Assembly (NCBI RefSeq): GCF_027532945.1
Contig: NZ_JAPZTZ010000017.1
Location: 1 to 64,000 of the forward strand
Source of the DNA: Phreatobacter sp.
GTDB lineage: Bacteria > Pseudomonadota > Alphaproteobacteria > Rhizobiales > Phreatobacteraceae
Direction: 5' to 3'
Length of the DNA: 64,000 nucleotides
The notes beneath the pieces are model-generated. The model ran no database searches and was not told the origin of the DNA. It was given only the letters and a program-made list of their open reading frames with translations. Shown here piece after piece: positions 8,256-17,742 of this stretch; position 1 is the stretch's first letter; every line of letters starts with the position of its first letter. The position numbers and the translations under genes were made by a program.

Positions 8256-9311
8256 TCAGCCCTTCCGGGAGGGTCCGAGGACGATCCGCGCCGCAAGCGG
8301 CAGGAGCAAGGCGATGCCGACGAAGCGGACGAGATGGTGGGCGCCGACGAAGGCGGGGTCCATGTCGAGGACGAAGGCGAGGATGGCCATGGCCTCGATG
8401 CCGCCAGGGGCATAGGCGAGGATGACCTTGCCGGCGGGCAGGCCGGTGATCAGGGCGACGGCGAGGGCGACGACCAGCGTGACGGCGACGCCGACGACGA
8501 AGGCGCCGATGGAGGCTCGGAGCAGCTGGCGCAGCTCCACCAGCGAGGTGCCGGCGAAGCGTGCGGCGATGATGAGGCCGATGACGATGAAGCCAAGCGT
8601 CATCAGCGGCTCGGGCACGCCGACCGTCACGAGGCCGGTGCCGTGCAGCACGGCGCTTGCCAACATGGCGCCGACGGTCGCGCCTCCGGGTACGCGCAGG
8701 CGCTCCATGCCGAGGCCGCAGCTCGCCGACAGCACGGCGAGGAGCAGGAGTTCACCGGCCGTGTCCGTGGTGGCAGCCGGGGCGGGCGGCATGGGCACGC
8801 CGCCGAGGCCGGCGAGCGTCAGCAAGCCGGGCAGGGCCGCGACCAGCAGGACGAGTCGGAAGCTCTGGATCACGGCGACCGCGCGGGTGTCGGCGCGGGA
8901 GGCGAGCGTCATGGCCATGACGTAGCTCAGCGCGCCCGGAATGGAGGCGAAGAAGGCCGTGTTGCGGTCGAGGCGCTCCACCCGCTGCAGATAGAGCGTG
9001 ATGCCGGCGATGATGGCCGGGACCAGGACGGCAAGGCCTGCCATGGAGACCGGCCAGGTCATCATCAGGCGCAGGGTGTTCGGCGTCACCGCCGAGCCCA
9101 TGATCGTGCCGAAGAGCAGGAAGATGCCGGTGGCGATGGGGCCAGGCACCGCCACGGTGAAGCCCGCCAGCGCCATGACCGTGGTCGCGACCAATGCTCC
9201 CGACATCCAGGCGGCCGGAAGGCCGAGCCACGCGAAAATCCAGCCGCCGACAGCCCCGACGAGGCCGGGCAGCGCAAAGGTCCGGAGAAAGTGGAGAACC
9301 GAAGCGGGCAT
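8256..9311 (-). CDS. AbrB-family integral membrane protein (putative transporter/regulator)
   Basis: About 351 residues and almost entirely hydrophobic, with around ten predicted helices arranged as two similar halves. Each half carries a Gly-rich segment of the type LPAAWMSGALVAT or LPAGKVILAYAPGGIEAMA. This is the AbrB-like membrane family (PF05145), often labelled ammonia monooxygenase or AbrB-duplication protein and probably a transporter; the name is unrelated to the Bacillus transition-state regulator. ATG at 9311 is chosen, but a GTG directly before it is also possible. Its Shine-Dalgarno GAGGT is part of a strong inverted repeat in front of the gene. Confidence 0.8.
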   Translation of the reverse strand: MPASVLHFLRTFALPGLVGAVGGWIFAWLGLPAAWMSGALVATTVMALAGFTVAVPGPIATGIFLLFGTIMGSAVTPNTLRLMMTWPVSMAGLAVLVPAIIAGITLYLQRVERLDRNTAFFASIPGALSYVMAMTLASRADTRAVAVIQSFRLVLLVAALPGLLTLAGLGGVPMPPAPAATTDTAGELLLLAVLSASCGLGMERLRVPGGATVGAMLASAVLHGTGLVTVGVPEPLMTLGFIVIGLIIAARFAGTSLVELRQLLRASIGAFVVGVAVTLVVALAVALITGLPAGKVILAYAPGGIEAMAILAFVLDMDPAFVGAHHLVRFVGIALLLPLAARIVLGPSRKG

Positions 9312-9313
9312 CA

Positions 9314-9346
9314 CCTCGCCCGCTTCGCACGAAGCGGCGGGCGAGG
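9314..9346 (-). promoter_or_regulatory. stem-loop covering the ribosome binding site of the AbrB-family gene
   Basis: CCTCGCCCGCTTCG, a CA loop, then CGAAGCGGCGGGCGAGG: 14 paired bases with a 3-base bulge in one arm. On the minus-strand transcript the 3' arm contains the GCGAGG that serves as Shine-Dalgarno for the gene starting at 9311. It also lies just behind the ligase stop codon (9387), so it could act as a terminator of the ligase operon, as a translational control element, or both. There is no U-tract. Confidence 0.5.
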
Positions 9347-9386
9347 CAAAGCCACGGGCGAATGCCTGCTGCGCGGGGCGCGCCGG

Positions 9387-11024
9387 TCAATCCTTCAGCC
9401 TGACCTCCAGCGCCTCGATCCGGTCGGCCTCGCCCGGCGGCTTGTCCCAGCGGATGCGGGCGATGCGCGGAAAGCGCATGGCGACGCCCGACTTGTGCCG
9501 CGTCGAGCGCTGCAGGCCCTCGAAGGCGATCTCCAGCACCAGCCCCTCGGTGGCGCTGTGGACGACCTCGCGCACCGGGCCGAAGCGGTTGATGGTGTTG
9601 TTGCGCACGAAGCGGTCGAGCTGGCCGAGCTCCTCGTCGGTGAAGCCGAAATAGGCCTTGCCGACCGGCACCAGCTCGTCGCCGGATGGGCCGGCGCGCC
9701 AGACGCCGAAGGTGAAGTCGGAATAGAAGCTGGAACGCTTGCCGTGGCCGCGCTGGGCGTACATCAGCACGCAGTCCACCGCCATCGGGTCGCGCTTCCA
9801 CTTGTACCAGAGGCCCTTGGGGCGCCCCGGCATGTAGGCGGACTGGAGCTGCTTGATCATCAGCCCCTCGATGGCCTCGGCATCCTCGCCCGCTGCGGCG
9901 GAGGCCGGATCGAGGCGGGAGGCGGCGAGCGCGTCCCAGGAGTCGAAGGGGACGAGGGGGGAGAGGTCGACCCGCGGCGAGCCGATGCTGCCGACGAAGG
10001 CCTCCAGCAGCGCGCGGCGGGCGGCGAAGGGCCTGTCGCGCAGGTCCTCGCCATCGGCGACGATGAGGTCATAGGCGCGGATATGGGCGGGGAAGTCGGC
10101 CAGCATGGCCGGCGTCACCTGCTTGCGGTTGAGGCGCTGTTGCAGGACGTTGAAGCTCTGCACGCGGCCCTCGCGCAGCACCAGCAGCTCGCCGTCGATG
10201 GCGCCGTTGAAGCTCATGGCCTCGGCAAGGTCCGGGAAGGCGGCGGAGATGTCCTCGCCGGTGCGGGAATAAAGCCGGGCGACCCGCCGCCCGTCGGGCA
10301 GGGTGCCGGCGGCGGCCTGGACGCGGATGCCATCCCATTTCCACTCGGCGGCGAAGTCGGCAGGGTCGAGCTTGGCGAAATCCTCGTCCTCGATGCCATG
10401 GGCGAGCATGGGCGGTCGGAAGGGCGCGGGATCGATGGCCTCCGGGCGCGGCCCGCGGCCCTCGACCCAGGCGAAGAGCTCCTCGTAGGGCGGCTTGAGC
10501 CCCGGCCAGACCAGCTCGATCTCGTCGGGGTCGCGATCGCCCAGCGCCGCCACTGCCGTCTTGGCGAGGCGGGCGGAGACGCCGATGCGCAGCGCGCCGG
10601 TGATAAGCTTGAGCAGGGCCCAGCGTCCGGTCTCGTCGAGATGGTCGAGCCAGCCGGCAAGGATGCGCGGCAGCGCGGTCTTGGATGTGGAGGCAAGCGT
10701 TGTGACGACCTCGGAGAGGGTCGGAGGCGGCTCGTTCCGCGCGGGACCTTCGGGTGCCGGCCACATCAGCGCGACGGTCTCGGAGAGGTCGCCGACATAG
10801 TCATAGGAGAGGCCGAAGAGGACAGGATCGGTGCGCTCGGCGATGAGGCCGCGGATGAGGCCCGCCTTGGCATTGCGGAAGGAGAGGGCGCCGGTCATGG
10901 CGGCGAGGGCGAAGCCGCGCTCCGGATCGGGTGTCGAGCGGAAATGGTCGGCGATCAGTGCCAGCTTGGCGTTGCGGCGCGGCTCATAGGCGAGGCGGTC
11001 GAGAAGGGCGGCGAAGCGGTTCAT
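9387..11024 (-). CDS. ATP-dependent DNA ligase (ligase of the ligase-associated repair module)
   Basis: A 545-residue ligase. It has an N-terminal DNA-binding domain (LALIADHF.. RFAALLDRLAYEPRR), an adenylation domain with motif I EWKWDGIRVQ (nucleophilic Lys in KWDG), motif III-like DGELLVLREGR, and motif V YKWKRDPMAVDCVLMY. The OB-fold follows and ends with HKSGVAMRFPRIARIRWDKP. There is no polymerase, phosphoesterase or Ku domain, so this is not LigD-type end joining. It overlaps the exonuclease gene by ATGA (11021-11024). This matches the bacterial ligase that is typically clustered with an exonuclease, a DEXH helicase and a phosphoesterase; the last two are not here. Confidence 0.92.
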   Translation of the reverse strand: MNRFAALLDRLAYEPRRNAKLALIADHFRSTPDPERGFALAAMTGALSFRNAKAGLIRGLIAERTDPVLFGLSYDYVGDLSETVALMWPAPEGPARNEPPPTLSEVVTTLASTSKTALPRILAGWLDHLDETGRWALLKLITGALRIGVSARLAKTAVAALGDRDPDEIELVWPGLKPPYEELFAWVEGRGPRPEAIDPAPFRPPMLAHGIEDEDFAKLDPADFAAEWKWDGIRVQAAAGTLPDGRRVARLYSRTGEDISAAFPDLAEAMSFNGAIDGELLVLREGRVQSFNVLQQRLNRKQVTPAMLADFPAHIRAYDLIVADGEDLRDRPFAARRALLEAFVGSIGSPRVDLSPLVPFDSWDALAASRLDPASAAAGEDAEAIEGLMIKQLQSAYMPGRPKGLWYKWKRDPMAVDCVLMYAQRGHGKRSSFYSDFTFGVWRAGPSGDELVPVGKAYFGFTDEELGQLDRFVRNNTINRFGPVREVVHSATEGLVLEIAFEGLQRSTRHKSGVAMRFPRIARIRWDKPPGEADRIEALEVRLKD

Positions 11025-12070
11025 GCCGCCGGCTCCGTGCTGGCGGGGGCGAGGTCGGCGGGCTCCGCCTCGCCCTCCTCGCCATAGCCGACGAGGCGCA
11101 GCGGCCGCGCCTTCAGGCCCACCGTGCCGCACCAGTGGACGAGGGCGTCCTCCTGGCCATGGGTGACCCAGACCTCCGAGGCCCCCGTCTCGCGGATGGT
11201 CTCGCGCAGCTCGTCCCAGTCGGAATGGTCGGAGATGATCAGCGGCAGCTCGACGCCGCCCTGCCGGGCGCGCGCTCTCACTCGCATCCAGCCGGAGGCG
11301 AAGGCGGTGACCGGGTCGGGGAAGCGGCGGGCCCAGACGTCCTTCATGGAGCCGGGTAGGCAGAGCAAGACGGCGCCGCCCAGCGCCTTGCGGTCGGCGG
11401 CCTTGACGAGGCGCACCTCGCCGAGGTCGATGCCCTCCGCCTCGTAGAAGCGCGTCAGCTTCTCGGCCGCGCCATGCATGTAGATCGGCTGGTCCCAGCC
11501 GGCGGCGCGCACCAGCGACATGACCCGCTGCGCCTTGCCCAGCGCATAGGCGCCGACGAGATGGGCGCGGTCGGGGAAGAGCCGCAGCGAGGCGAGGAGC
11601 TTGGCCACCTCCGCCGCCGGATCGGGATGGCGGAAGACCGGCAGGCCGAAGGTCGCCTCGGTGATGAAGACGTCGCAGGGCACGACCTCGAAGGGCTCCG
11701 CCGTCGGGTCGCGTCCGCGCTTGTAGTCGCCGGAGGCGACGATGGTGAGGCCCTTCCAGCTCACCGCGATCTGCGCCGAGCCGAGGATGTGGCCGGCGGG
11801 ATGGAAGGTGAAGGTGACGCCGTTGATGGTGACAGGCCGCCCCCAGTCCGCCGCCTGCACCGTGCCGGCGAAGTTCTCGCCGTAGCGGATCGCCATGATC
11901 TTCAGCGTCGCGGCGGTGGCGAGCACCGCCCCATGGCCGGGCCGGGCATGGTCGGAATGGCCGTGGGTGATGAGCGCCCGCTCCACCGACCGGACCGGGT
12001 CGATATAGACATCGGCCGGCGGACAATAGAGGCCCCGCGGCGTCGGCTGGAGAAGGTCGTCGGGGCGCAT
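11021..12070 (-). CDS. ligase-associated DNA exonuclease, metallo-beta-lactamase/beta-CASP fold
   Basis: A 349-residue nuclease of the SNM1/CPSF-like group. The metal-binding motif THGHSDHARPGHG sits about 35 residues from the start, AGHILGSAQI is motif III, and the C-terminal part (IISDHSDWDELRET, VWVTHGQEDALV) carries the beta-CASP histidines. It is the first gene of an operon with the ATP-dependent ligase, translationally coupled through ATGA. The start MRPDDLLQPTPRGLYC is chosen because family members begin close to this point; longer frames run into the opposite-strand gene. It probably trims DNA ends before ligation, an inference from its gene context. Confidence 0.9.
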   Translation of the reverse strand: MRPDDLLQPTPRGLYCPPADVYIDPVRSVERALITHGHSDHARPGHGAVLATAATLKIMAIRYGENFAGTVQAADWGRPVTINGVTFTFHPAGHILGSAQIAVSWKGLTIVASGDYKRGRDPTAEPFEVVPCDVFITEATFGLPVFRHPDPAAEVAKLLASLRLFPDRAHLVGAYALGKAQRVMSLVRAAGWDQPIYMHGAAEKLTRFYEAEGIDLGEVRLVKAADRKALGGAVLLCLPGSMKDVWARRFPDPVTAFASGWMRVRARARQGGVELPLIISDHSDWDELRETIRETGASEVWVTHGQEDALVHWCGTVGLKARPLRLVGYGEEGEAEPADLAPASTEPAA

Positions 12071-12157
12071 CGGGGACGGGTGGCTCTTCACGAAAAGGGG
12101 AACGGGCGGGCGTCCCGGGCTTTTGCGTCGGGCTGCATTGTGGACTAGATAAACGCC

Positions 12158-12328
12158 ATGTCGACCCGGACGGTTCAGCAGCCTTCCTCCAGCGTCCCGC
12201 GCCTCGCCAAATGGGCGACCGCGGCGGGCGTTGCCGCGCTGTTCCTCGCCTCGGGTCTCCTCTGGTGGACGCAGGGCGCCAAGGTCTTCCTCGACACGCT
12301 CGCCGCCGGCCTCGCCTGGTGCTTCTGA
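12158..12328 (+). CDS. 56-residue single-pass membrane protein preceding the SCO gene
   Basis: A short frame from ATG 12158 to TGA 12326-12328 encodes MSTRTVQQPSSSVPRLAKWA followed by a strong hydrophobic helix (TAAGVAALFLASGLLWWTQG) and ending GLAWCF. It stops 7 bases before the ATG of the SCO-family gene on the same strand, so the two are very likely co-transcribed and perhaps coupled. Codon use is GC-rich at third positions like its neighbours. No family is recognised; the topology would be a cytoplasmic N-terminus with a short periplasmic tail. It may assist SCO or cytochrome oxidase assembly, but that rests only on position. Confidence 0.6.
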   Translation: MSTRTVQQPSSSVPRLAKWATAAGVAALFLASGLLWWTQGAKVFLDTLAAGLAWCF

Positions 12329-12335
12329 GCCTGCC

Positions 12336-12959
12336 ATGACCGACAAGACACCCTCGCCCGCCAGGGGCCCGCGCTCCATCGCGCTGCTGCTCTCGCTCGC
12401 TCTCCTGGTCGGCGGCCTCGGCATTCTCGCTGCCGTGGTGCATTTCACCATGCCGCGCGGCGGCCAGCTCGCCTCCAGCCCCTCGGCGATCGGCGGCGCC
12501 TTCGCCCTCACCGACCAGACCGGCAAGGCGGTGAGCGAGCAGGACCTGATGGGCAAGCCGAGCCTCGTCTTCTTCGGCTTCACCCATTGCCCGGACATCT
12601 GCCCGACCAAGCTCTTCGAGATCACCCAGATCCTCGACCAGCTCGGGACGGATGCCACCAAGGTCAATGTGGTCTTCATCACCGTCGATCCGGCGCGCGA
12701 CACGACGGAGCTGCTCTCGACCTATCTCGGCAGCTTCCATGCCGTTATCCGCGGCTTCACCGGCACGGAGGAGCAGGTCACGGCGGCGATGCGCGCCTAC
12801 CGGGCCTATGCGCGCAAGGTGCCGCTGGATGCCGGTGGCTACACGATGGACCACACGACCTTCGTCTATCTGATGGACCGGCGCGGCCAGTTCGTCTCGA
12901 CCTTCGACGTGGCGCGCGACCCGGCGAAAGCCGCGCAGGACCTGCGCCGCTATCTCTGA
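12336..12959 (+). CDS. SCO1/SenC-family copper chaperone
   Basis: A 207-residue membrane-anchored thioredoxin-fold protein that delivers copper to, or reduces cysteines of, the CuA site of cytochrome c oxidase on the periplasmic side. It has an N-terminal transmembrane anchor (about residues 14-36), the copper-binding motif HCPDICP with Cys85 and Cys89, and the partner His173 in YTMDHTTFVYLMD. The start at 12336 directly follows the small membrane-protein gene; a longer frame begins inside that gene and is rejected. No oxidase subunit genes are in the window. Confidence 0.92.
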   Translation: MTDKTPSPARGPRSIALLLSLALLVGGLGILAAVVHFTMPRGGQLASSPSAIGGAFALTDQTGKAVSEQDLMGKPSLVFFGFTHCPDICPTKLFEITQILDQLGTDATKVNVVFITVDPARDTTELLSTYLGSFHAVIRGFTGTEEQVTAAMRAYRAYARKVPLDAGGYTMDHTTFVYLMDRRGQFVSTFDVARDPAKAAQDLRRYL

Positions 12960-12978
12960 TCGGGCGGTGCCCACTACC

Positions 12979-12993
12979 GTTCCCCCTTCGTTC
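12979..12993 (+). promoter_or_regulatory. possible LexA (SOS) box upstream of rmuC
   Basis: GTTC-CCCCTTC-GTTC fits the alphaproteobacterial LexA site GTTC-N7-GTTC exactly, 33 bases before the rmuC start. Its spacer is GC-rich, which is less typical than the AT-rich spacer of the site at 25878. About one match of this form is expected by chance in 64 kb, so its weight comes from lying in a short intergenic gap ahead of a DNA-recombination gene. Confidence 0.45.
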
Positions 12994-13026
12994 GTGAAGC
13001 GCCGCCGAATCACCTAAGGTGGCGGC

Positions 13027-14208
13027 ATGTCCGACATCCTTCTTGTCATCGGCGGCCGCCCCGTCACGGCCGGCGAACTCGTCCTCGGCCTCCTCGGCTT
13101 CGCGGTCCTGCTGCTCGTCGTGGTCTTCGTGGCGCTGCGCCGGCAGGCCGCCGCCCAGGCGCTGGAGGCCCAGCGCTCCGTCATCCACGCCCAGGAGCTG
13201 GAGGAGCGGATGGGAGAGATGACCCGCATTCAGTCCGAATTGACCGGCCGGCTCCAGGCCATGGCTGAAGGGCTCGGATCGCGCCAGAACGACCTCGCCA
13301 AGCAGCTCGGCGACCGGCTCGACGGCATGACGACCCGGATCGGCCAGTCGCTGGAGGGCCAGTCCAAGTCGACGATGGAGAACCTCGGCAAGCTCAACGA
13401 GCGGCTCGCCGTCATCGACAATGCCCAGCGCAACATCACCGACCTTGCGGGCCAGGTGGTGACGCTGAAGGACGTGCTCGCCAACAAGCAGGCGCGCGGC
13501 GCCTTCGGCCAGGGGCGCATGGAGGCGATCCTCACCGACGCCCTGCCGCGCAACGGCTTCCAGCTGCAGCCGACGCTGTCCAACGGCAAGCGTCCCGACG
13601 CGGTCATCCGCCTCGCCGGTGACAGCCGCGGCCTCGTCGTCGACGCCAAGTTCCCGCTGGAGGCGGTGACGCTGTGGCGCGAGGCCAAGGCCGAGGAGGT
13701 CAAGCGGCTCGCCGCCCAGCGGCTCAGGCAGGACCTCTCCGTCCACATCAAGGACATCGCCGAGAAATACCTGCTCGCCGGCGAGACGCAGGACGTCGCG
13801 CTGATGTTCGTGCCCTCGGAGGGCATCTATGCCGACCTCAACGAGTTCTTCGACGACGTGATGCAGAAGGCCTTCCGGGCCCGCGTGCTGGTCGTCTCGC
13901 CCTCGCTGCTGATGCTGGCGGTGCAGGTGGTCCAAGGCCTCCTGAAGGATGAGCGGATGCGCGAGGAGGCCCGCGTCATCCAGAAGGAGGTCTCGCTGCT
14001 GCTCGATGATGTCGGGAGGCTGACGGATCGGGTGCTCAACCTGCAGAAGCATTTCGGCCAGGCGCAGGACGATCTCGGCCAGATCATCACCTCGTCGGAG
14101 AAGATCACCAGGCGGGGGGCGCGTATCGAGGCGCTGGAATTCGACGAGCCGGCGGTCCAGCCACCGCTGGCCAAGCTGCCGCTGAAGGGGTCGATGGCGG
14201 CGGAGTGA
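13027..14208 (+). CDS. rmuC: DNA recombination protein RmuC
   Basis: A 393-residue protein. It has an N-terminal transmembrane helix (about residues 17-38), a coiled-coil section (about 40-130), and the RmuC domain with RGAFGQGRMEAILTDALP, LVVDAKFPLEAV and ALMFVPSEGIYADLNEFFDD. RmuC limits inversions at short inverted repeats and its domain resembles restriction-endonuclease-like nucleases; the conserved DAKFP is part of that core. A LexA-like box precedes it, which would fit an SOS-inducible repair gene. It converges with dnaJ. Confidence 0.93.
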   Translation: MSDILLVIGGRPVTAGELVLGLLGFAVLLLVVVFVALRRQAAAQALEAQRSVIHAQELEERMGEMTRIQSELTGRLQAMAEGLGSRQNDLAKQLGDRLDGMTTRIGQSLEGQSKSTMENLGKLNERLAVIDNAQRNITDLAGQVVTLKDVLANKQARGAFGQGRMEAILTDALPRNGFQLQPTLSNGKRPDAVIRLAGDSRGLVVDAKFPLEAVTLWREAKAEEVKRLAAQRLRQDLSVHIKDIAEKYLLAGETQDVALMFVPSEGIYADLNEFFDDVMQKAFRARVLVVSPSLLMLAVQVVQGLLKDERMREEARVIQKEVSLLLDDVGRLTDRVLNLQKHFGQAQDDLGQIITSSEKITRRGARIEALEFDEPAVQPPLAKLPLKGSMAAE

Positions 14209-14246
14209 GGGAAAACAGTGCCTGACGCATGGCAGGCCCGCCCGCC

Positions 14247-15386
14247 TCACCCCTCCTTCGCGAGACCGTCCCAGAACGCCTTGGCGCGGGCGAAGAAGCC
14301 GGCGGTCTCCGGCTGGGTGTCCTTGGAGCTCTCCTTCTCGAACTCCGCCAGCAGCTCCTTCTGCCGCTTGGTGAGGTTGCGCGGGGTCTCCACGTCGACC
14401 TGGACATAGAGGTCGCCCAACGCCTTGGAGCGCAGCACCGGCATACCCTTGCCCGACAGGCGGAAGCGCTTGCCGGACTGGGTGCCCTCGGGGACCTTCA
14501 CCTGGGCGCGGCCGCCGTCGATGGTCGGCACCTCGAAGGTGCCGCCGAGCGAGGCGGTGACCATGGAGACCGGGGCGCGGCAATAGAGGTCCTGGCCGTC
14601 GCGCTGGAAGAAGGCGTGCGGTTCGATGGACAGGAAGATGTAGAGGTCGCCTGTCGGGCCGCCGCGGAAGCCCGCTTCGCCCTCGTTGGCGAGGCGGATG
14701 CGGGTGCCGTCCTCGACGCCCGAGGGAATGTTCACCGAGAGCACGCGCTCGCGGGTGACGCGGCCGGCGCCCGAGCAGGAGGCGCAGGGATCCTCGATGA
14801 CCTGGCCGCGGCCCTGGCAGGTCGGGCAGGTGCGCTCGATGGAGAAGAAGCCTTGCGAGGCGCGGACGCGGCCATGGCCGCCGCAGGTGCCGCACGTCTT
14901 CGGCTTGGAGCCGGGCTTGGCGCCGGTTCCCGAGCAGGCCTCGCAGGACACCGTGGTGGGAATGCGGATCTGGGCGGACTTGCCGGCGAAGGCTTCCTCC
15001 AGGGTGATGTCCATGTTGTAGCGCAGGTCGGCGCCGCGCTCGCGTCCGCCGGACGAGCCGCGGCGACGGCCGCCGCCCATGCCGAACAGCTCCTCGAAGA
15101 TATCGGACATGGAGGAGGCGAAGTCGCCGCCAAAGCCGGGATGGCCGCCACCGCCGCCATTCTCGAAGGCCTGGTGGCCGAAGCGGTCATAGGCCGCGCG
15201 CTTCTGGCCGTCGGACAGCACCTGATAGGCCTCGTTCAGCTCCTTGAACTCGGCCTCGGCCTTCTCGTCACCGGTATTGCGGTCGGGATGGCACTGCATC
15301 GCCTTCTTGCGGAAGGCCGATTTCAGGGCCGCCTCGTCGGCGTCCCGGGGGACACCGAGGATCTCGTAATAGTCGCGCTTGGACAT
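14247..15386 (-). CDS. dnaJ: chaperone protein DnaJ
   Basis: A 379-residue type I Hsp40 co-chaperone that stimulates DnaK ATPase and presents unfolded substrates. The J domain carries HPD in QCHPDRN, followed by a Gly/Phe-rich linker ([13 protein letters not shown]). The zinc-binding domain has four CxxCxGxG repeats ([32 protein letters not shown]), and the C-terminal substrate-binding domain follows. The start [12 protein letters not shown] is the conserved one; an upstream in-frame GTG/ATG extension has no support. It lies 79 bases behind dnaK with a strong hairpin in the gap. Confidence 0.97.
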   Translation of the reverse strand: MSKRDYYEILGVPRDADEAALKSAFRKKAMQCHPDRNTGDEKAEAEFKELNEAYQVLSDGQKRAAYDRFGHQAFENGGGGGHPGFGGDFASSMSDIFEELFGMGGGRRRGSSGGRERGADLRYNMDITLEEAFAGKSAQIRIPTTVSCEACSGTGAKPGSKPKTCGTCGGHGRVRASQGFFSIERTCPTCQGRGQVIEDPCASCSGAGRVTRERVLSVNIPSGVEDGTRIRLANEGEAGFRGGPTGDLYIFLSIEPHAFFQRDGQDLYCRAPVSMVTASLGGTFEVPTIDGGRAQVKVPEGTQSGKRFRLSGKGMPVLRSKALGDLYVQVDVETPRNLTKRQKELLAEFEKESSKDTQPETAGFFARAKAFWDGLAKEG

Positions 15387-15418
15387 CGACAGTCGCTCTC
15401 GCCCCTCGTCAAGCGAAG

Positions 15419-15442
15419 GCCCCCGGAACAATGTCCGGGGGC
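15419..15442 (-). terminator. hairpin between dnaK and dnaJ (attenuator-like)
   Basis: GCCCCCGGA, loop ACAATG, TCCGGGGGC: a perfect 9-bp GC-rich stem in the 79-base gap between dnaK and dnaJ. No U-tract follows in the direction of transcription, so partial termination or mRNA processing/stabilisation, giving more DnaK than DnaJ, is more likely than full termination. Confidence 0.6.
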
Positions 15443-15465
15443 TCGATGGGTAGGCCCTTCAGGCC

Positions 15466-17361
<1,896 letters not shown>

Positions 17362-17538
17362 GGTCTACTCCTTCTCAAGCGGATCGGCCGGGCCCGAAGC
17401 ACCCGTGATGCTCACGCGCCGGGACGAAGAGGGATTTTCGTTCCGGCCGCTCGCGCCGACCCCTTCGTCAAGCGGGGTTTGCAAGCTGGTGGTGACTGGC
17501 GAAAGCCGCGGCGCCCTGCCGCTTTCCGCCTGTTGGGC

Positions 17539-17570
17539 CGGATATAGGGGGGGCACCATGGCGCCGCAAG
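17539..17570 (-). promoter_or_regulatory. RpoH (sigma-32) type heat-shock promoter for dnaK
   Basis: On the minus strand: CTTG (17570-17567), 18 bases, CCTATAT (17548-17542), CC, G (17539). This fits the alphaproteobacterial RpoH consensus as I remember it, CTTG-N17/18-CYTATNTNNG, at every fixed base. Transcription would begin near 17533, leaving a leader of about 170 bases before dnaK. No CIRCE inverted repeat is visible between 17362 and 17742. The rest of this 381-base gap shows no gene. Confidence 0.75.
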
Positions 17571-17742
17571 CGTCCGCGTCACGTCGCCGTGAGGGAATCT
17601 TTCGACCTGGGGATACCGGCAGGACCACCGGCGAGTGCGTCCCGCGCGCAACATCGCGGCAGCGTCGTGCCGAACTTGTACCGTGCGTAATGACGCTGAG
17701 TCGGGCGCAGGTTATGTGTCGGCTCCGAACTGTGGATGATTC

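Noticed and set aside
9412-10072. Possible LexA boxes inside coding regions
   Set aside because: Only half-sites seen within genes were considered chance; no full GTTC-N7-GTTC was accepted outside the two intergenic sites.
8091-11087. Very long plus-strand open frame (998 codons) opposite the AbrB-family and ligase genes
   Set aside because: It is antisense to two well-recognised genes; long stop-free antisense frames are common in GC-rich DNA. The translation is low-complexity and without domains.
9387-12070. LigD-type non-homologous end-joining system
   Set aside because: The ligase has no polymerase or phosphoesterase domain and there is no Ku gene; the exonuclease partner fits the ligase-associated module.
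12071-13013. N-terminal extension of the exonuclease and ligase frames into the SCO region
   Set aside because: Stop-free by composition only; family N-termini begin at 12070 and 11024, and the extension runs through opposite-strand genes.
17362-17742. CIRCE operator upstream of dnaK
   Set aside because: No TTAGCACTC-N9-GAGTGCTAA or close variant was seen; an RpoH-type promoter explains regulation.
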